A DNA stretch of 64,000 bases from Paracoccus indicus (GTDB lineage Bacteria > Pseudomonadota > Alphaproteobacteria > Rhodobacterales > Rhodobacteraceae), in NCBI RefSeq assembly GCF_003056335.1, contig NZ_PYWA01000003.1, positions 367,057-431,056 of the forward strand, read 5' to 3'. Made by a program: the position numbers and the translations under genes. Numbering within the stretch: the first letter of the stretch is position 1; each line of letters starts with the position of its first letter. This document shows positions 9,671-21,399 of this stretch, piece by piece. The notes under the pieces are model-generated. The model did no database searches, was not told the origin of the DNA, and was given only the letters and a program-made list of their open reading frames with translations.

Positions 9671-10849
9671 TCAGGTCAAGGCGGCCTTCAGTGCCTCGGC
9701 CCGGTCGGTGCGCTCCCAGCTGAAGGCGGTCGCGCCGTTCAGTTCATAGGGGTCGCGCCCGAAGTGGCCATAGCTGGCCGTGGGGCGATAGATCGGGTGC
9801 AGCAGATCCAGTTCGCGGATGATCGCGAAGGGACGCAGGTCGAAGACCTCGCGCACGGCGGCGACGATCTTGTCGGCAGGCACCGTTTCCGTCCCGAAGC
9901 AGTTGATGCTGATCGAGGTCGGCTCGGCCACGCCGATGGCATAGCTGACCTGGATCTCGCACCGCTTGGCAAGACCGGCAGCCACGATGTTCTTGGCGAC
10001 CCAACGCCCCGCATAGGCCGCCGAGCGGTCGACCTTGGACGGGTCCTTGCCTGAAAATGCGCCGCCGCCGTGACGGGCCATGCCGCCATAGCTGTCGACG
10101 ATGATCTTGCGACCCGTCAGGCCGCAGTCGCCCACCGGACCACCGATGACGAATTTTCCCGTCGGGTTGATGAAATACTTGGTATCGCCCGACAGCCATT
10201 CCGCCGGAAGGACCGGCTTGATGATCTCCTCGATCACGGCCTCGCGCAGATCGGCCAAGCTGATCTCGGGGTTGTGCTGGGTAGAGAGCACGACCGCGTC
10301 GATTCCCTCGGGGCGGCCGTCGGCGCCATAGCGCAGCGTGACCTGCGATTTCGCATCAGGGCGCAGCCAGGCCAAGGTGCCGTCGCGGCGGACCTTCGAC
10401 TGACGTTCGACCAACCGGTGGGCATAGGTGATGGGGGCCGGCATCAGCACATCGGTCTCATCCGAGGCATAGCCGAACATCAGACCCTGATCGCCCGCGC
10501 CCTGTTCTTCCAGGCTGGCGCGGTCGACGCCCTGGTTGATCTCGGGCGATTGCTTGCCGATGATGTTGATGACCGAGCAGGTCGCCCCGTCAAAGCCGAC
10601 ATCCGAGGAATTATACCCGATGTCGTTGATGACGCCGCGCACGATGGATTCCAGATCCACCCATGCGCTGGTCGTGATCTCGCCCGAGATGATGGCGACG
10701 CCGGTTTTCACCATCGTCTCGCAGGCGACGCGGGCGCGTGCATCTTCGGACAAGATGGCATCCAGGATCGCGTCGGAAATCTGGTCGGCGATCTTGTCGG
10801 GATGCCCCTCCGAGACGGACTCGGAGGTGAACAACGAATATTCTGTCAT
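9671..10849 (-). CDS. metK: S-adenosylmethionine synthase
   Basis: MetK makes SAM from methionine and ATP. The 392-residue sequence contains the hallmark GHPDK at 15-19, GAGDQG at 117-122 (methionine/ATP loop) and the phosphate-binding [12 protein letters not shown] near residue 265. The length is typical. It lies 4 bp downstream of ahcY on the same strand, so SAM synthesis and removal of its product are made from one transcript. The ATG at 10849 sits at the operon junction. No room exists for a metK-specific leader RNA. Confidence 0.98.
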   Translation of the reverse strand: MTEYSLFTSESVSEGHPDKIADQISDAILDAILSEDARARVACETMVKTGVAIISGEITTSAWVDLESIVRGVINDIGYNSSDVGFDGATCSVINIIGKQSPEINQGVDRASLEEQGAGDQGLMFGYASDETDVLMPAPITYAHRLVERQSKVRRDGTLAWLRPDAKSQVTLRYGADGRPEGIDAVVLSTQHNPEISLADLREAVIEEIIKPVLPAEWLSGDTKYFINPTGKFVIGGPVGDCGLTGRKIIVDSYGGMARHGGGAFSGKDPSKVDRSAAYAGRWVAKNIVAAGLAKRCEIQVSYAIGVAEPTSISINCFGTETVPADKIVAAVREVFDLRPFAIIRELDLLHPIYRPTASYGHFGRDPYELNGATAFSWERTDRAEALKAALT

Positions 10850-10853
10850 GTGA

Positions 10854-12239
10854 TCAGTACCGGTAATGGTCGGATTTGAAGGGGCCTTCGGGCGTAACGC
10901 CGATGTAATCCGCCTGTTCCTTGGAAAGCGTGCTCAGTTTCGCGCCGACCTTTTCAAGGTGCAGGCGGGCCACCTTTTCGTCCAGCGCCTTGGGCAGGAT
11001 ATAGACGCCCGGCTGGTATTCGGCATGCTTGGTCCACAGCTCGATCTGCGCCAGAACCTGGTTGGTGAAGCTGGCCGACATCACGAACGAGGGGTGGCCG
11101 GTGGCATTGCCCAGGTTCAGCAGGCGGCCTTGGCTCAGCAGGATGATGCGATTGCCCGAGGGCATCTCGATCATGTCCACCTGGTCCTTGATGTTGGTCC
11201 ACTTGTGGTTGCGCAGGCTGGCGACCTGGATTTCGTTGTCGAAATGGCCGATGTTGCCGACGATCGCCATGTTCTTCATGACGCGCATGTGTTCCAGCCG
11301 GATCACGTCGCGGTTGCCGGTAGTGGTCACGAAGATGTCGGCGCTATCGGCCACGTCTTCCAGCGTCACGACCTCGAAGCCGTCCATGGCGGCCTGCAGG
11401 GCGCAGATCGGGTCGACCTCGGTCACCTTCACGCGGGCGCCCGCACCGACCAGGCTGGCGGCGCAGCCCTTGCCGACATCGCCGTAACCGCAGACGACGG
11501 CGACCTTGCCGGCCATCATGACATCGGTGGCGCGGCGGATGCCGTCGACCAGCGATTCCTTGCAGCCGTATTTGTTGTCGAACTTCGACTTGGTGACGCT
11601 GTCGTTGACGTTGATCGCGGGGAAGGGCAGCTGGCCCTTCTTCTGCAGATCATACAGACGATGGACGCCGGTGGTCGTTTCCTCGGACACGCCCAGGATC
11701 TGGTCGCGGGTCTTGGTGAACCAGCCCGGCGATTGCTCCATGCGCTTGGCGATCTGCGCCTTGATGACGGCTTCCTCATCCGACTGCGGGACGGGGATGA
11801 TGTCCTCACCTGCCTCGGCGCGTGCGCCCAGCAGGATGTAAAGCGTCGCATCGCCGCCGTCGTCCAGGATCAGGTTCGGACCCTCGGGGAACTGGAACGA
11901 GCGGTCGAGATAGTCCCAATGCTCTTCCAGGCTCTGGCCCTTGATCGCAAAGACCGGGATGCCCGCCGCAGCAATGGCCGCCGCCGCATGATCCTGCGTC
12001 GAATAGATGTTGCACGACGCCCAACGGACATCCGCACCAAGGCCCACCAGCGTCTCGATCAGGACGGCGGTCTGGATGGTCATGTGAAGGCTGCCGACGA
12101 TGCGCGCGCCCTTCAGGGGCTTGCTATCGCCGTATTCCTCCAGCAGGGCCATCAGGCCGGGCATCTCGATTTCGGCGATGTCCAGTTCCTTGCGCCCGTA
12201 ATCGGCCAGCGCAATATCTTTGATGATGTAATCGGTCAC
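10854..12239 (-). CDS. ahcY: Adenosylhomocysteinase
   Basis: AhcY hydrolyses S-adenosylhomocysteine to homocysteine and adenosine, relieving product inhibition of methyltransferases. The 461-residue protein has the STQDHAAAA catalytic region (~80-88), the NAD-binding loop GYGDVGKG at 251-258, and a C-terminus ending KSDHYRY as in the family. It includes the ~40-residue insertion (about 145-190) found in the long bacterial form and absent from the shorter mammalian enzyme. It is the first gene of an ahcY-metK operon. The 78-bp leader up to the tetR stop shows no clear SAM/SAH riboswitch. Confidence 0.98.
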   Translation of the reverse strand: MTDYIIKDIALADYGRKELDIAEIEMPGLMALLEEYGDSKPLKGARIVGSLHMTIQTAVLIETLVGLGADVRWASCNIYSTQDHAAAAIAAAGIPVFAIKGQSLEEHWDYLDRSFQFPEGPNLILDDGGDATLYILLGARAEAGEDIIPVPQSDEEAVIKAQIAKRMEQSPGWFTKTRDQILGVSEETTTGVHRLYDLQKKGQLPFPAINVNDSVTKSKFDNKYGCKESLVDGIRRATDVMMAGKVAVVCGYGDVGKGCAASLVGAGARVKVTEVDPICALQAAMDGFEVVTLEDVADSADIFVTTTGNRDVIRLEHMRVMKNMAIVGNIGHFDNEIQVASLRNHKWTNIKDQVDMIEMPSGNRIILLSQGRLLNLGNATGHPSFVMSASFTNQVLAQIELWTKHAEYQPGVYILPKALDEKVARLHLEKVGAKLSTLSKEQADYIGVTPEGPFKSDHYRY

Positions 12240-12317
12240 GTCGTGTCTTTCGTCATTCCCAGGTTGCCACGGGGATACCGCATGGCCTGACCGTTCGAAA
12301 GGGGTTAAACTGTCACG

Positions 12318-12965
12318 TCAGCCGGCGTTGCCGGTCGGAGCCTGCGATCCGCGCGCGACCCGGCGGATATAATCGGCGACGATGACCTGCGCGGCCTTGA
12401 CCGGATCGCTGTCCTGCGAGAAATCGCCAAGGCGGCCATCGACGATCATGCGCGCCGTTCCATAAACGAAGCAGCGGCTGGTGACGACCAAGGCCGCGAT
12501 GTCTTCCTTGGGGTGCAACTGGCCCTTGTTCTGGGCGCGCTGCATCATGCGGCTGGCAAGGTCGTTGATCGAATCCTGATACTTTCGCAGTTGCGATTGG
12601 CCCTGGGTGCTGATCAGCCGCTGGTCCGACATCAACCGGAACTGGTGCGGGTATTCAACGACCCAAGCCAGATAGGCGGTGATCAGCGCGTGACATTGCT
12701 GCATCGGATCATCGGGATCGATCTGCACGACGGCACGGGTGCAGCGGTCGATCAGAACCACGCAGGCCTGTTCGACGACCGAGACCAGCAGCGATGTCTT
12801 GTCCGGAAAGATCGTCGAAAGACGATCCAGCGGCATCTCCATGGCATCAGCGACATCCTGAAGATCGGGCGTCTGCGTTTGCGATTCCTCGATTAGGCGC
12901 AATGTGGCCGCAACCGCGCGTTCATGCACGCGCGTGTTTTCCAGGGAGGACATCGTATTGGTCAT
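12318..12965 (-). CDS. TetR/AcrR family transcriptional regulator
   Basis: This protein of about 215 residues has an N-terminal helix-turn-helix (LQDVADAMEMPLDRLSTIFPDK type) and a helical C-terminal ligand/dimer domain, matching TetR regulators. The ligand and target are unknown. The gene lies upstream of ahcY on the same strand with a 78-bp gap. It could autoregulate from the 267-bp region up to typA, which holds a perfect 9-bp inverted repeat. The start is uncertain: ATG 12965 is chosen, ATG 12953 and an upstream ATG at 13016 are alternatives, and none has a strong ribosome-binding site. Confidence 0.85.
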   Translation of the reverse strand: MTNTMSSLENTRVHERAVAATLRLIEESQTQTPDLQDVADAMEMPLDRLSTIFPDKTSLLVSVVEQACVVLIDRCTRAVVQIDPDDPMQQCHALITAYLAWVVEYPHQFRLMSDQRLISTQGQSQLRKYQDSINDLASRMMQRAQNKGQLHPKEDIAALVVTSRCFVYGTARMIVDGRLGDFSQDSDPVKAAQVIVADYIRRVARGSQAPTGNAG

Positions 12966-13150
12966 TCGATTTGATCCGGTAGGGCTGGTTGGTGGGTCGA
13001 TGACGAAACAAGGCAACGCGCGAAACAGGATACATCGCCATCAGACCCGTATGGAAGCAAATAGGCAACCAAACAATCGCAGTCATGACACTTTGAAGGA
13101 CAGTCGGGGTATGACGCAGATCAAGGATATCACGAAATCGTGCCGTTCCC

Positions 13151-13171
13151 GACCTGTCGTTTCGACAGGTC
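13151..13171. repeat. Perfect inverted repeat (9-bp arms, 3-bp spacer)
   Basis: GACCTGTCG-TTT-CGACAGGTC lies in the intergenic space between typA and the tetR gene. There is no T-run after it on either strand, so it is not an obvious terminator. An operator for the adjacent TetR protein or an mRNA hairpin are both possible. Confidence 0.55.
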
Positions 13172-13176
13172 ACGTC

Positions 13177-13208
13177 GAAAAGAAAAGTCCCCGGAAACTC
13201 GTTCCGGG
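13177..13208 (-). terminator. Intrinsic terminator after typA
   Basis: A 7-bp stem (13190-13196 with 13202-13208) is followed on the minus strand by a T-rich tract (CTTTTCTTTT). It lies about 25 bp past the typA stop. Confidence 0.7.
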
Positions 13209-13232
13209 AACCTTCGGTCATATCAGATTGGA

Positions 13233-15053
<1,821 letters not shown>

Positions 15054-15209
15054 GGCGGCCTTCTTTAACGTTCGCGGTTGCCCTACCGGATGCTGCACCC
15101 GATGGCTAGCCCGCAAATGATCGAAACCCCCGCCCAAGGGGCAGAGGTTCCGCTTTCGTGTCGTCAGGGTCGCAGTTCAGGCTGCCGCCCCGCGTCGGTC
15201 AGTCGTGTA

Positions 15210-15284
15210 TCAGCGCAGGCCCAGGAAGGACAGGATGAACAGGACGACGACGATAAGGCCGACAATGTAGATGATCGAATTCAT
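15210..15284 (-). CDS. 24-residue single-helix membrane peptide
   Basis: The frame encodes MNSIIYIVGLIVVVLFIL followed by SFLGLR: a single transmembrane helix with a short arginine end. A strong purine element (AAAAAGGGGAACACC) precedes the ATG at 15284. Near-identical short peptides recur in Rhodobacterales and other alphaproteobacteria, often unannotated because of size; this is from memory. It lies alone between typA and the hydroxypyruvate isomerase gene. The function is unknown; such peptides often bind membrane complexes. Confidence 0.75.
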   Translation of the reverse strand: MNSIIYIVGLIVVVLFILSFLGLR

Positions 15285-15407
15285 GGTGTTCCCCTTTTTA
15301 CAGGCGCCGTCTGCCTGACCGTGACCCTGCATTCCGGCGCGTCGATCAATGAACGGCGCAGCCTTCGCGCAAGTTCCCCTGATCGTTGGAAATTATCACG
15401 GCACCTG

Positions 15408-16172
15408 TCAAGGCTGCGTGGCACGGCGCAGCCAATCCAGCCCTGACTGGGTGGTCCGAAGGGGTTCGTATTCGGCACTGACCCAACCCTTGTATCCCCA
15501 GTCATCCAACGCGCGGAAGAAGGCGGGATAATCCAGCGACCCCTCGTCCGGCTCGTGTCTGCCCGGATGGCCGGCGATCTGGATGTGCCGGACAAGGGGG
15601 GCGTGTTCCGACCATACGCTACGCATGTCCCCGGTGATCACCTGCGCATGATAGGTGTCGAGCTGCAGCCCCAGATTCGGCGCGCCGATCCTGTTCAGGA
15701 TCCGGGTAGCCTGATCATAGTCGCTCAGGAAGTAGCCCGGGTGGTCTTCCAGGTTCAGGGGTTCGATCGTCAGGCTGGTATGGGGTGCGCGCTCTGCCGC
15801 CCAGCTGAGGTTCGCGATGTAGGTTTCCAGCGCCTCGGGGCCCTTGGCCTTGCCCGCCATGATGTGGATATGGCGGGCGCGCAGCGCCTCGGCCACGCGC
15901 AGGCTGCGTTCGAAGTCGCGTTTGAAGCGTTCCTCGTTTCCGGGGATGGCCGCGAAACCGCGCGGGCCGCCCGCCCAGTTCGGAGGAGGGCAGTTGATCA
16001 GCGCGATCTCGACCCCGGCCTTGACGGCAGCGCGATACATCTGCGGTGCCGACAAGTCATAGGGGAACAGGATCTCGACCCCGGTGAAGCCCGCTTCGGA
16101 TGCCGCCGCGAAACGGTCGAACATCTGCAGTTCGGTGAACATCCACGTCAGGTTGGCGGCAAAGCGCGGCAT
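15408..16172 (-). CDS. hyi: Hydroxypyruvate isomerase family TIM-barrel protein
   Basis: This 254-residue xylose-isomerase-like TIM barrel begins MPRFAANLTWMF as in the Hyi/OtnI family and shows the metal and substrate residues of that group: IEPLNLEDHPGYFL (glutamate ligand), LQLDTYHAQ (D and H ligands) and HIQIAGHPGRHEPD. Hyi interconverts hydroxypyruvate and tartronate semialdehyde in glyoxylate/glycerate metabolism. Related OtnI proteins act on 2-oxo-tetronates, so the exact substrate is not certain. The ATG (16172-16170) shares one base with the TGA of the upstream DUF1285 gene, which suggests coupling. No glycerate kinase or glyoxylate carboligase lies nearby. Confidence 0.85.
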   Translation of the reverse strand: MPRFAANLTWMFTELQMFDRFAAASEAGFTGVEILFPYDLSAPQMYRAAVKAGVEIALINCPPPNWAGGPRGFAAIPGNEERFKRDFERSLRVAEALRARHIHIMAGKAKGPEALETYIANLSWAAERAPHTSLTIEPLNLEDHPGYFLSDYDQATRILNRIGAPNLGLQLDTYHAQVITGDMRSVWSEHAPLVRHIQIAGHPGRHEPDEGSLDYPAFFRALDDWGYKGWVSAEYEPLRTTQSGLDWLRRATQP

Positions 16173-16717
16173 CAGGGCTCCAATGCGAAAAACTGACCCT
16201 GCGAGGTGACGCCGACGCGTCCGTCCGGACCGGGATCGGCCGCAGCCGCCAGCCGATAGAAGGTCTTGCGGTCGATCAGCGCCTCGAGGCCCGCGCGGAC
16301 ATGAACATAGGGGCGCGGTTCGCCCGCATCGCCGCGCATGATGATGGTATTCTCGGGGCCCGCCACCACCTGATCGCCGACGTTCGTGGTGAAGGTGATG
16401 CTGTCGGGCGCGAAATCGGCATCCGTGGCGATGAAGGGCGCATCCTCGACTTTGATGCCCAGCTTCTCGACCGGGGTCACAAGGAAAAAGCTGTCGCCTT
16501 CGCGCTTCAGGATGGTGGAAAACAGCCGCACCATCGCGGGGCGTCCGATGGGCGTCCCATCGTGGATCCAGATGCCGTCCTTGCGGATCACCAGGTCCAT
16601 TTCCCCGCAATAGGGCGGGTTCCACAGGTGCACGGGCGGCAGGCCACCCTTGGCTGCCTTGCTTGCAACCTGGGCCAGGCCCTCGGCGCTCACGGTTTTG
16701 TCACTGTTTTCCGCCAT
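16172..16717 (-). CDS. DUF1285 domain protein
   Basis: This protein of about 181 residues contains the DUF1285 signature: HLWNPPYCGEMDLVIRKDG at the start, then RLFSTILKREGD and VTPVEKLGIKVEDAPF. The function of the family is unknown. The start at ATG 16717 (MAENSDKTV) is chosen because it leaves a 64-bp divergent promoter region to moxR, whereas the longer frame would run over the moxR start. It overlaps the isomerase gene by one base. Confidence 0.85.
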   Translation of the reverse strand: MAENSDKTVSAEGLAQVASKAAKGGLPPVHLWNPPYCGEMDLVIRKDGIWIHDGTPIGRPAMVRLFSTILKREGDSFFLVTPVEKLGIKVEDAPFIATDADFAPDSITFTTNVGDQVVAGPENTIIMRGDAGEPRPYVHVRAGLEALIDRKTFYRLAAAADPGPDGRVGVTSQGQFFALEP

Positions 16718-16781
16718 TCGATCTGGTCGCCTCCACCCCAACTGCATATGCTCCTGTCTAAAGCAGCAGAAGGGCAATGTC

Positions 16782-17785
<1,004 letters not shown>

Positions 17786-17789
<4 letters not shown>

Positions 17790-18652
17790 TCACCGGCCCT
17801 TCCGACCTTCGGGCGCAGGCCGATACGGCCAGTGCGCATCTGCCCGCCCTGATGCTGGCGGCCGAGCGTCTGGCCGCCATGATCGCCCCCGGCGCCCACG
17901 GCCTGCGCCGTGCCGGTCCGGGCGAGGATTTCTGGCAGTATCGTCCCGCGGGGGTCGGCGACGGGGCGCGCAGCATCGACTGGCGACGCTCGGCCCGATC
18001 GGACGCGCAATTCGTGCGCGACCGCGAGGCGCAGACCGCCCAGACCGTCCAGATCTGGCTGTCGCCATCGCCCGACATGGATTTCACCGGCGGGTCCGAC
18101 CGCCCGACCAAGGCGGAACGTGGACAGGTTCTGGCACTGGCCTTGGCAATGCTGCTTTTGCGCGGGGGTGAGAAGGTCGGCCTTCTGGGCCAATCGACAG
18201 GGACCGGACGCATTCAGGCCGACCGCCTGGCCGAGGCGTTGTGCATGCCGCGCGACACCGATTTTCCCGTCGCCGAACTGCGGCCCGACCGTCAGGTGAT
18301 CGTCATCGCGGACTTTCTGGCCGACCCGCAGTGGATCGCCGACGCCCTGAACCGTGCTGCCGGATTGGGCACCCACGGATGCCTGCTTCAAATCCTTGAT
18401 CCGGATGAGGAGAACTTCCCCTTCGAAGGTGCCGTCGAATTTCGCGCCCCGAATGCCGCGACGCGCCACCACAGTCGTGATGCCCAAGGCCTGCGCCAAG
18501 CCTATCTGACCCGCCTGGCAAAGCGGCGCGACTGGTTGCACAGCCAATCGGCCCAAGCCGGATGGCAGTTCACCCATCATGTCACTTCGGACGATCCGGC
18601 GCAGGTTCTGGGTCGGATCTGGGCGATGCTGGGACCGAAGGGGGCGCATTGA
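17786..18652 (+). CDS. DUF58 domain protein (degenerate VWA-like)
   Basis: This 288-residue protein has the DUF58 core: RRAGPGEDFWQYRPAGVGDGARSIDWRRSA-type region at ~41-70, then FVRDREAQ. DUF58 proteins are the usual partners of MoxR ATPases. In many relatives a VWA metal site of DxSxS type follows; here the equivalent stretch at ~91-98 reads WLSPSPDM, so the first aspartate of the motif is absent. It overlaps moxR by 4 bp and its TGA overlaps the next ATG by one base (TGATG). No membrane helices are evident. Confidence 0.92.
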
Positions 18653-21399
18653 TGCTGATCCTGGGTCCCTTGGGGTTCACAGCACCTTGGGTGCTGGGCG
18701 CATTGGTCGCCCTGCCGGTCCTTTGGGTGATCCTGCGGGCCATGCCACCCGCCCCCAAACGCATCGTTTTTCCCGGCGTTGCATTGCTTCAAGGGCTGAC
18801 CGACAAAAGCCCCGTTGCCCGTCGCACGCCCTGGTGGCTGCTGCTGCTGCGTCTGCTGGCGGTGGCGGCACTGATCTTGGCCTTTGCCGGGCCGGTCTGG
18901 AAGCCCGCGCCGCGCGACGATGCCTCGGGGCCGTTGCTGATCGTGATGGACGCCGGATGGGCCGCAGCGCCTGATTGGGCGGCCAAGCAGGCGCGGGCTG
19001 AGGCCGCGCTGACGGATGCCGCCGCCGCGGGTCGTCCCGCCGCACTGATCATGGCCGATGCACGCCCGCCAGCCGGTGCCGTCGCTTTCCAGCCCGCCAC
19101 CAGCCTGACCGCGAGCCTGCGCGCCGTACGTCCCAAGGCTTGGCCCTCGGGCCTGCCGGGTGATGTGGCAGAGGTTCTGGCCGAGGCGCCATCGGGGGCG
19201 CTGTCGACCTTGTGGTTGGCCGATGGAACCGACTATCCGGGGCGTGCAGATTGGCTGGCGCATCTGTCGGACTTGGGGCCGGTGACGGTTGTGCCGCCGA
19301 TGCGGGCCTTGCATACCTTGTCGCTGCAAGAGGGCACCGTGCCCGCACTGACCCTGCGCGGAACCTCGGATGATGCGCCAACTGTGCAGGCGATCGGTCC
19401 GGACCCGCAGGGCATTCCCCGTCCGCTGGCCGATCTGACCGCCGATGCCCCGCAGACCAGCGGTGGCATCACGACGCGCAGCATCCCAATCGACCTGCCA
19501 CCCGAACTGCGCAATCGCATCACCAGCTTCCGCATTCAGGGCAACGGCCATGCCGGGGCGGTCGTGCTGGCCGATGACCGTGTCAGACGCCACAAGGTCG
19601 CGCTTGTCGGCGACCCTTCGGACCAGTCCGAGGCGCAGCAGCTGCTGTCCCAACTGCATTACCTGCGGCAGGCGTTGGCCCCGACCTCGGACCTGGTCGA
19701 GGGCAGCCTGGGCGACGTTCTGGACGCCGCGCCCGACGTGGTGATCCTGGCCGATCAGGTGCAACTGGCCGAGATCGGCGAACTGGCCGAATGGGTCGAT
19801 CAGGGCGGCCTGCTGATCCGCTTCGGCGGTCCGCGCATGGCGGGCTTCGACCGGCTGGATCAAGAACCACTGCTGCCGGTCGATCTGCGCCAAGGGGGGC
19901 GCGACATCGGCGGGGCGCTCAGCTGGGGTGAGCCGCGCGGCATCAAGCCATTCGACGCCGATGGCCCCTTTGCCGGGCTGGTCATCCCCGACGACGTGAC
20001 GGTGCGGGCGCAGCTGATGGCCCAACCAGCCGCCGATCTGACCGCCAGAACCATCGCCGCGCTGAGCGACGACACGCCGCTGGTGACGCGCGACAGGCTG
20101 GGGCAGGGGCAGGTGGTGGTGGTGCATGTCACGGCGAATGCCGAATGGTCCTCGTTGCCGCTGTCCGAGCTGTTCGTCCAGATGATGCAGCGACTGGTGG
20201 CCACGGCGGGAACCAGCCCGCGCGACGAACCGGTCGATGACCGCCAGCAGCCCTTCTGGACGCCGGTGCAGGTCCTGGACGGCTTCGGCAATCTGACCGA
20301 GGCTGTCGATCTGGCGCCTGTGCCGGGTGCGGATATGCAGAAAGGCCCAGGATTTGGCCGTCCGGCGGGCATCTATGCGGCGGGCGAACGTCAGCAGGCG
20401 CTAAACGCAGGCGGACCCATCACCCTGGCCGATTGGCCGGGGGCGACCGTCATGCAGCCCGACGTGACGACGGGACGCGATCTGACGGGGGCGCTTCTGG
20501 CGCTGGCGGCGGCGCTGCTGGCGTTGGATGCCTTGGGCTCGGCTTGGCTGGGGCGGGGTGGTCGCGTGGCTGCGGTCTTGCTGGTGATGGCGCTGATGCC
20601 CAGACCCGCCGCCATGGCGCAGGACCTCGACCCCGATCTGATCCGCGCCGCCGATGAGGTCGCGCTGGCCTATGTCGTCACCGGCGACGACCGGATCGAC
20701 ACGGCCTCGGATCAGGGGCTGCGCGGGTTGTCGGCGGCCTTGCGGCAGCGCAGCTCGGTCGAGCCGGGAGCGCCGATCGGCATTGATCTGGACAGCGACG
20801 ACCTGTCGTTGCTGACGTTCCTCTATTGGCCGGTGACCGCCGATCAGCCTGCGCCTTCGCCGCGTGCCTACATGCGGCTGAACGCCTTCATGCGGTCGGG
20901 CGGGGTGATCATGTTCGACACGCGTGACGGCGATGTGACAGGCGTCGGCGGCCCCGACATGACCGACACGCTGCAGGCGCTTGCGGCACCGTTGGACATT
21001 CCGCCCTTGGCCCCCATTCCCGAAGACCACGTGCTGACGCGGACTTTCTATCTGCTGGACGATTTCCCGGGCCGGTGGCGCGGCAATCCGGTCTGGGTCG
21101 AGGCTCCGCCCGTCGGTGCCGAGGCCGCCGAGGGCAGCCCCTTCCGTCAGCTGAACGACGGCGTCAGCCCCGTCATCATCGGCGGCAACAGTTGGGCCGA
21201 GGCCTGGGCCATCGACGACGACGGCTATCCGGTCTTCCCCATCGGCTCGGGGTGGAAGGGCGAGGAGCAGCGCGAGATGGCGCTGCGCTTTGGCGTCAAC
21301 GTGATCACCTATGTCCTGACTGGGAACTACAAATCCGACCAAGTCCATGTGCCCGCCCTGCTTGACCGCCTGCGGACCGAGGAGGCCCTGTCCAGATGA
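18652..21399 (+). CDS. BatA-like/DUF4159 membrane protein
   Basis: A 915-residue protein. The N-terminus has the BatA-type two-helix start (residues ~8-30 and ~62-82) around the FPGVALLQGL motif. A VWA-like stretch follows, in which the metal motif is lost (LLIVMDAGWA at ~94-104). Next come an amidotransferase-like Rossmann stretch (HKVALVGD, DVVILADQ, GGLLIRFGG), a further membrane segment near residue 620, a cleavage-like AMAQ, and a C-terminal DUF4159 domain (~660-905). DUF4159 is uncharacterised. It is coupled to DUF58 by TGATG and to the next gene by ATGA. It probably acts in the envelope with MoxR and DUF58. Confidence 0.85.
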   Translation: MLILGPLGFTAPWVLGALVALPVLWVILRAMPPAPKRIVFPGVALLQGLTDKSPVARRTPWWLLLLRLLAVAALILAFAGPVWKPAPRDDASGPLLIVMDAGWAAAPDWAAKQARAEAALTDAAAAGRPAALIMADARPPAGAVAFQPATSLTASLRAVRPKAWPSGLPGDVAEVLAEAPSGALSTLWLADGTDYPGRADWLAHLSDLGPVTVVPPMRALHTLSLQEGTVPALTLRGTSDDAPTVQAIGPDPQGIPRPLADLTADAPQTSGGITTRSIPIDLPPELRNRITSFRIQGNGHAGAVVLADDRVRRHKVALVGDPSDQSEAQQLLSQLHYLRQALAPTSDLVEGSLGDVLDAAPDVVILADQVQLAEIGELAEWVDQGGLLIRFGGPRMAGFDRLDQEPLLPVDLRQGGRDIGGALSWGEPRGIKPFDADGPFAGLVIPDDVTVRAQLMAQPAADLTARTIAALSDDTPLVTRDRLGQGQVVVVHVTANAEWSSLPLSELFVQMMQRLVATAGTSPRDEPVDDRQQPFWTPVQVLDGFGNLTEAVDLAPVPGADMQKGPGFGRPAGIYAAGERQQALNAGGPITLADWPGATVMQPDVTTGRDLTGALLALAAALLALDALGSAWLGRGGRVAAVLLVMALMPRPAAMAQDLDPDLIRAADEVALAYVVTGDDRIDTASDQGLRGLSAALRQRSSVEPGAPIGIDLDSDDLSLLTFLYWPVTADQPAPSPRAYMRLNAFMRSGGVIMFDTRDGDVTGVGGPDMTDTLQALAAPLDIPPLAPIPEDHVLTRTFYLLDDFPGRWRGNPVWVEAPPVGAEAAEGSPFRQLNDGVSPVIIGGNSWAEAWAIDDDGYPVFPIGSGWKGEEQREMALRFGVNVITYVLTGNYKSDQVHVPALLDRLRTEEALSR

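Noticed and set aside
12240..12317. Possible SAM/SAH riboswitch upstream of ahcY
   Set aside because: I could not match the conserved core or pseudoknot by eye, so it is not listed as a feature.
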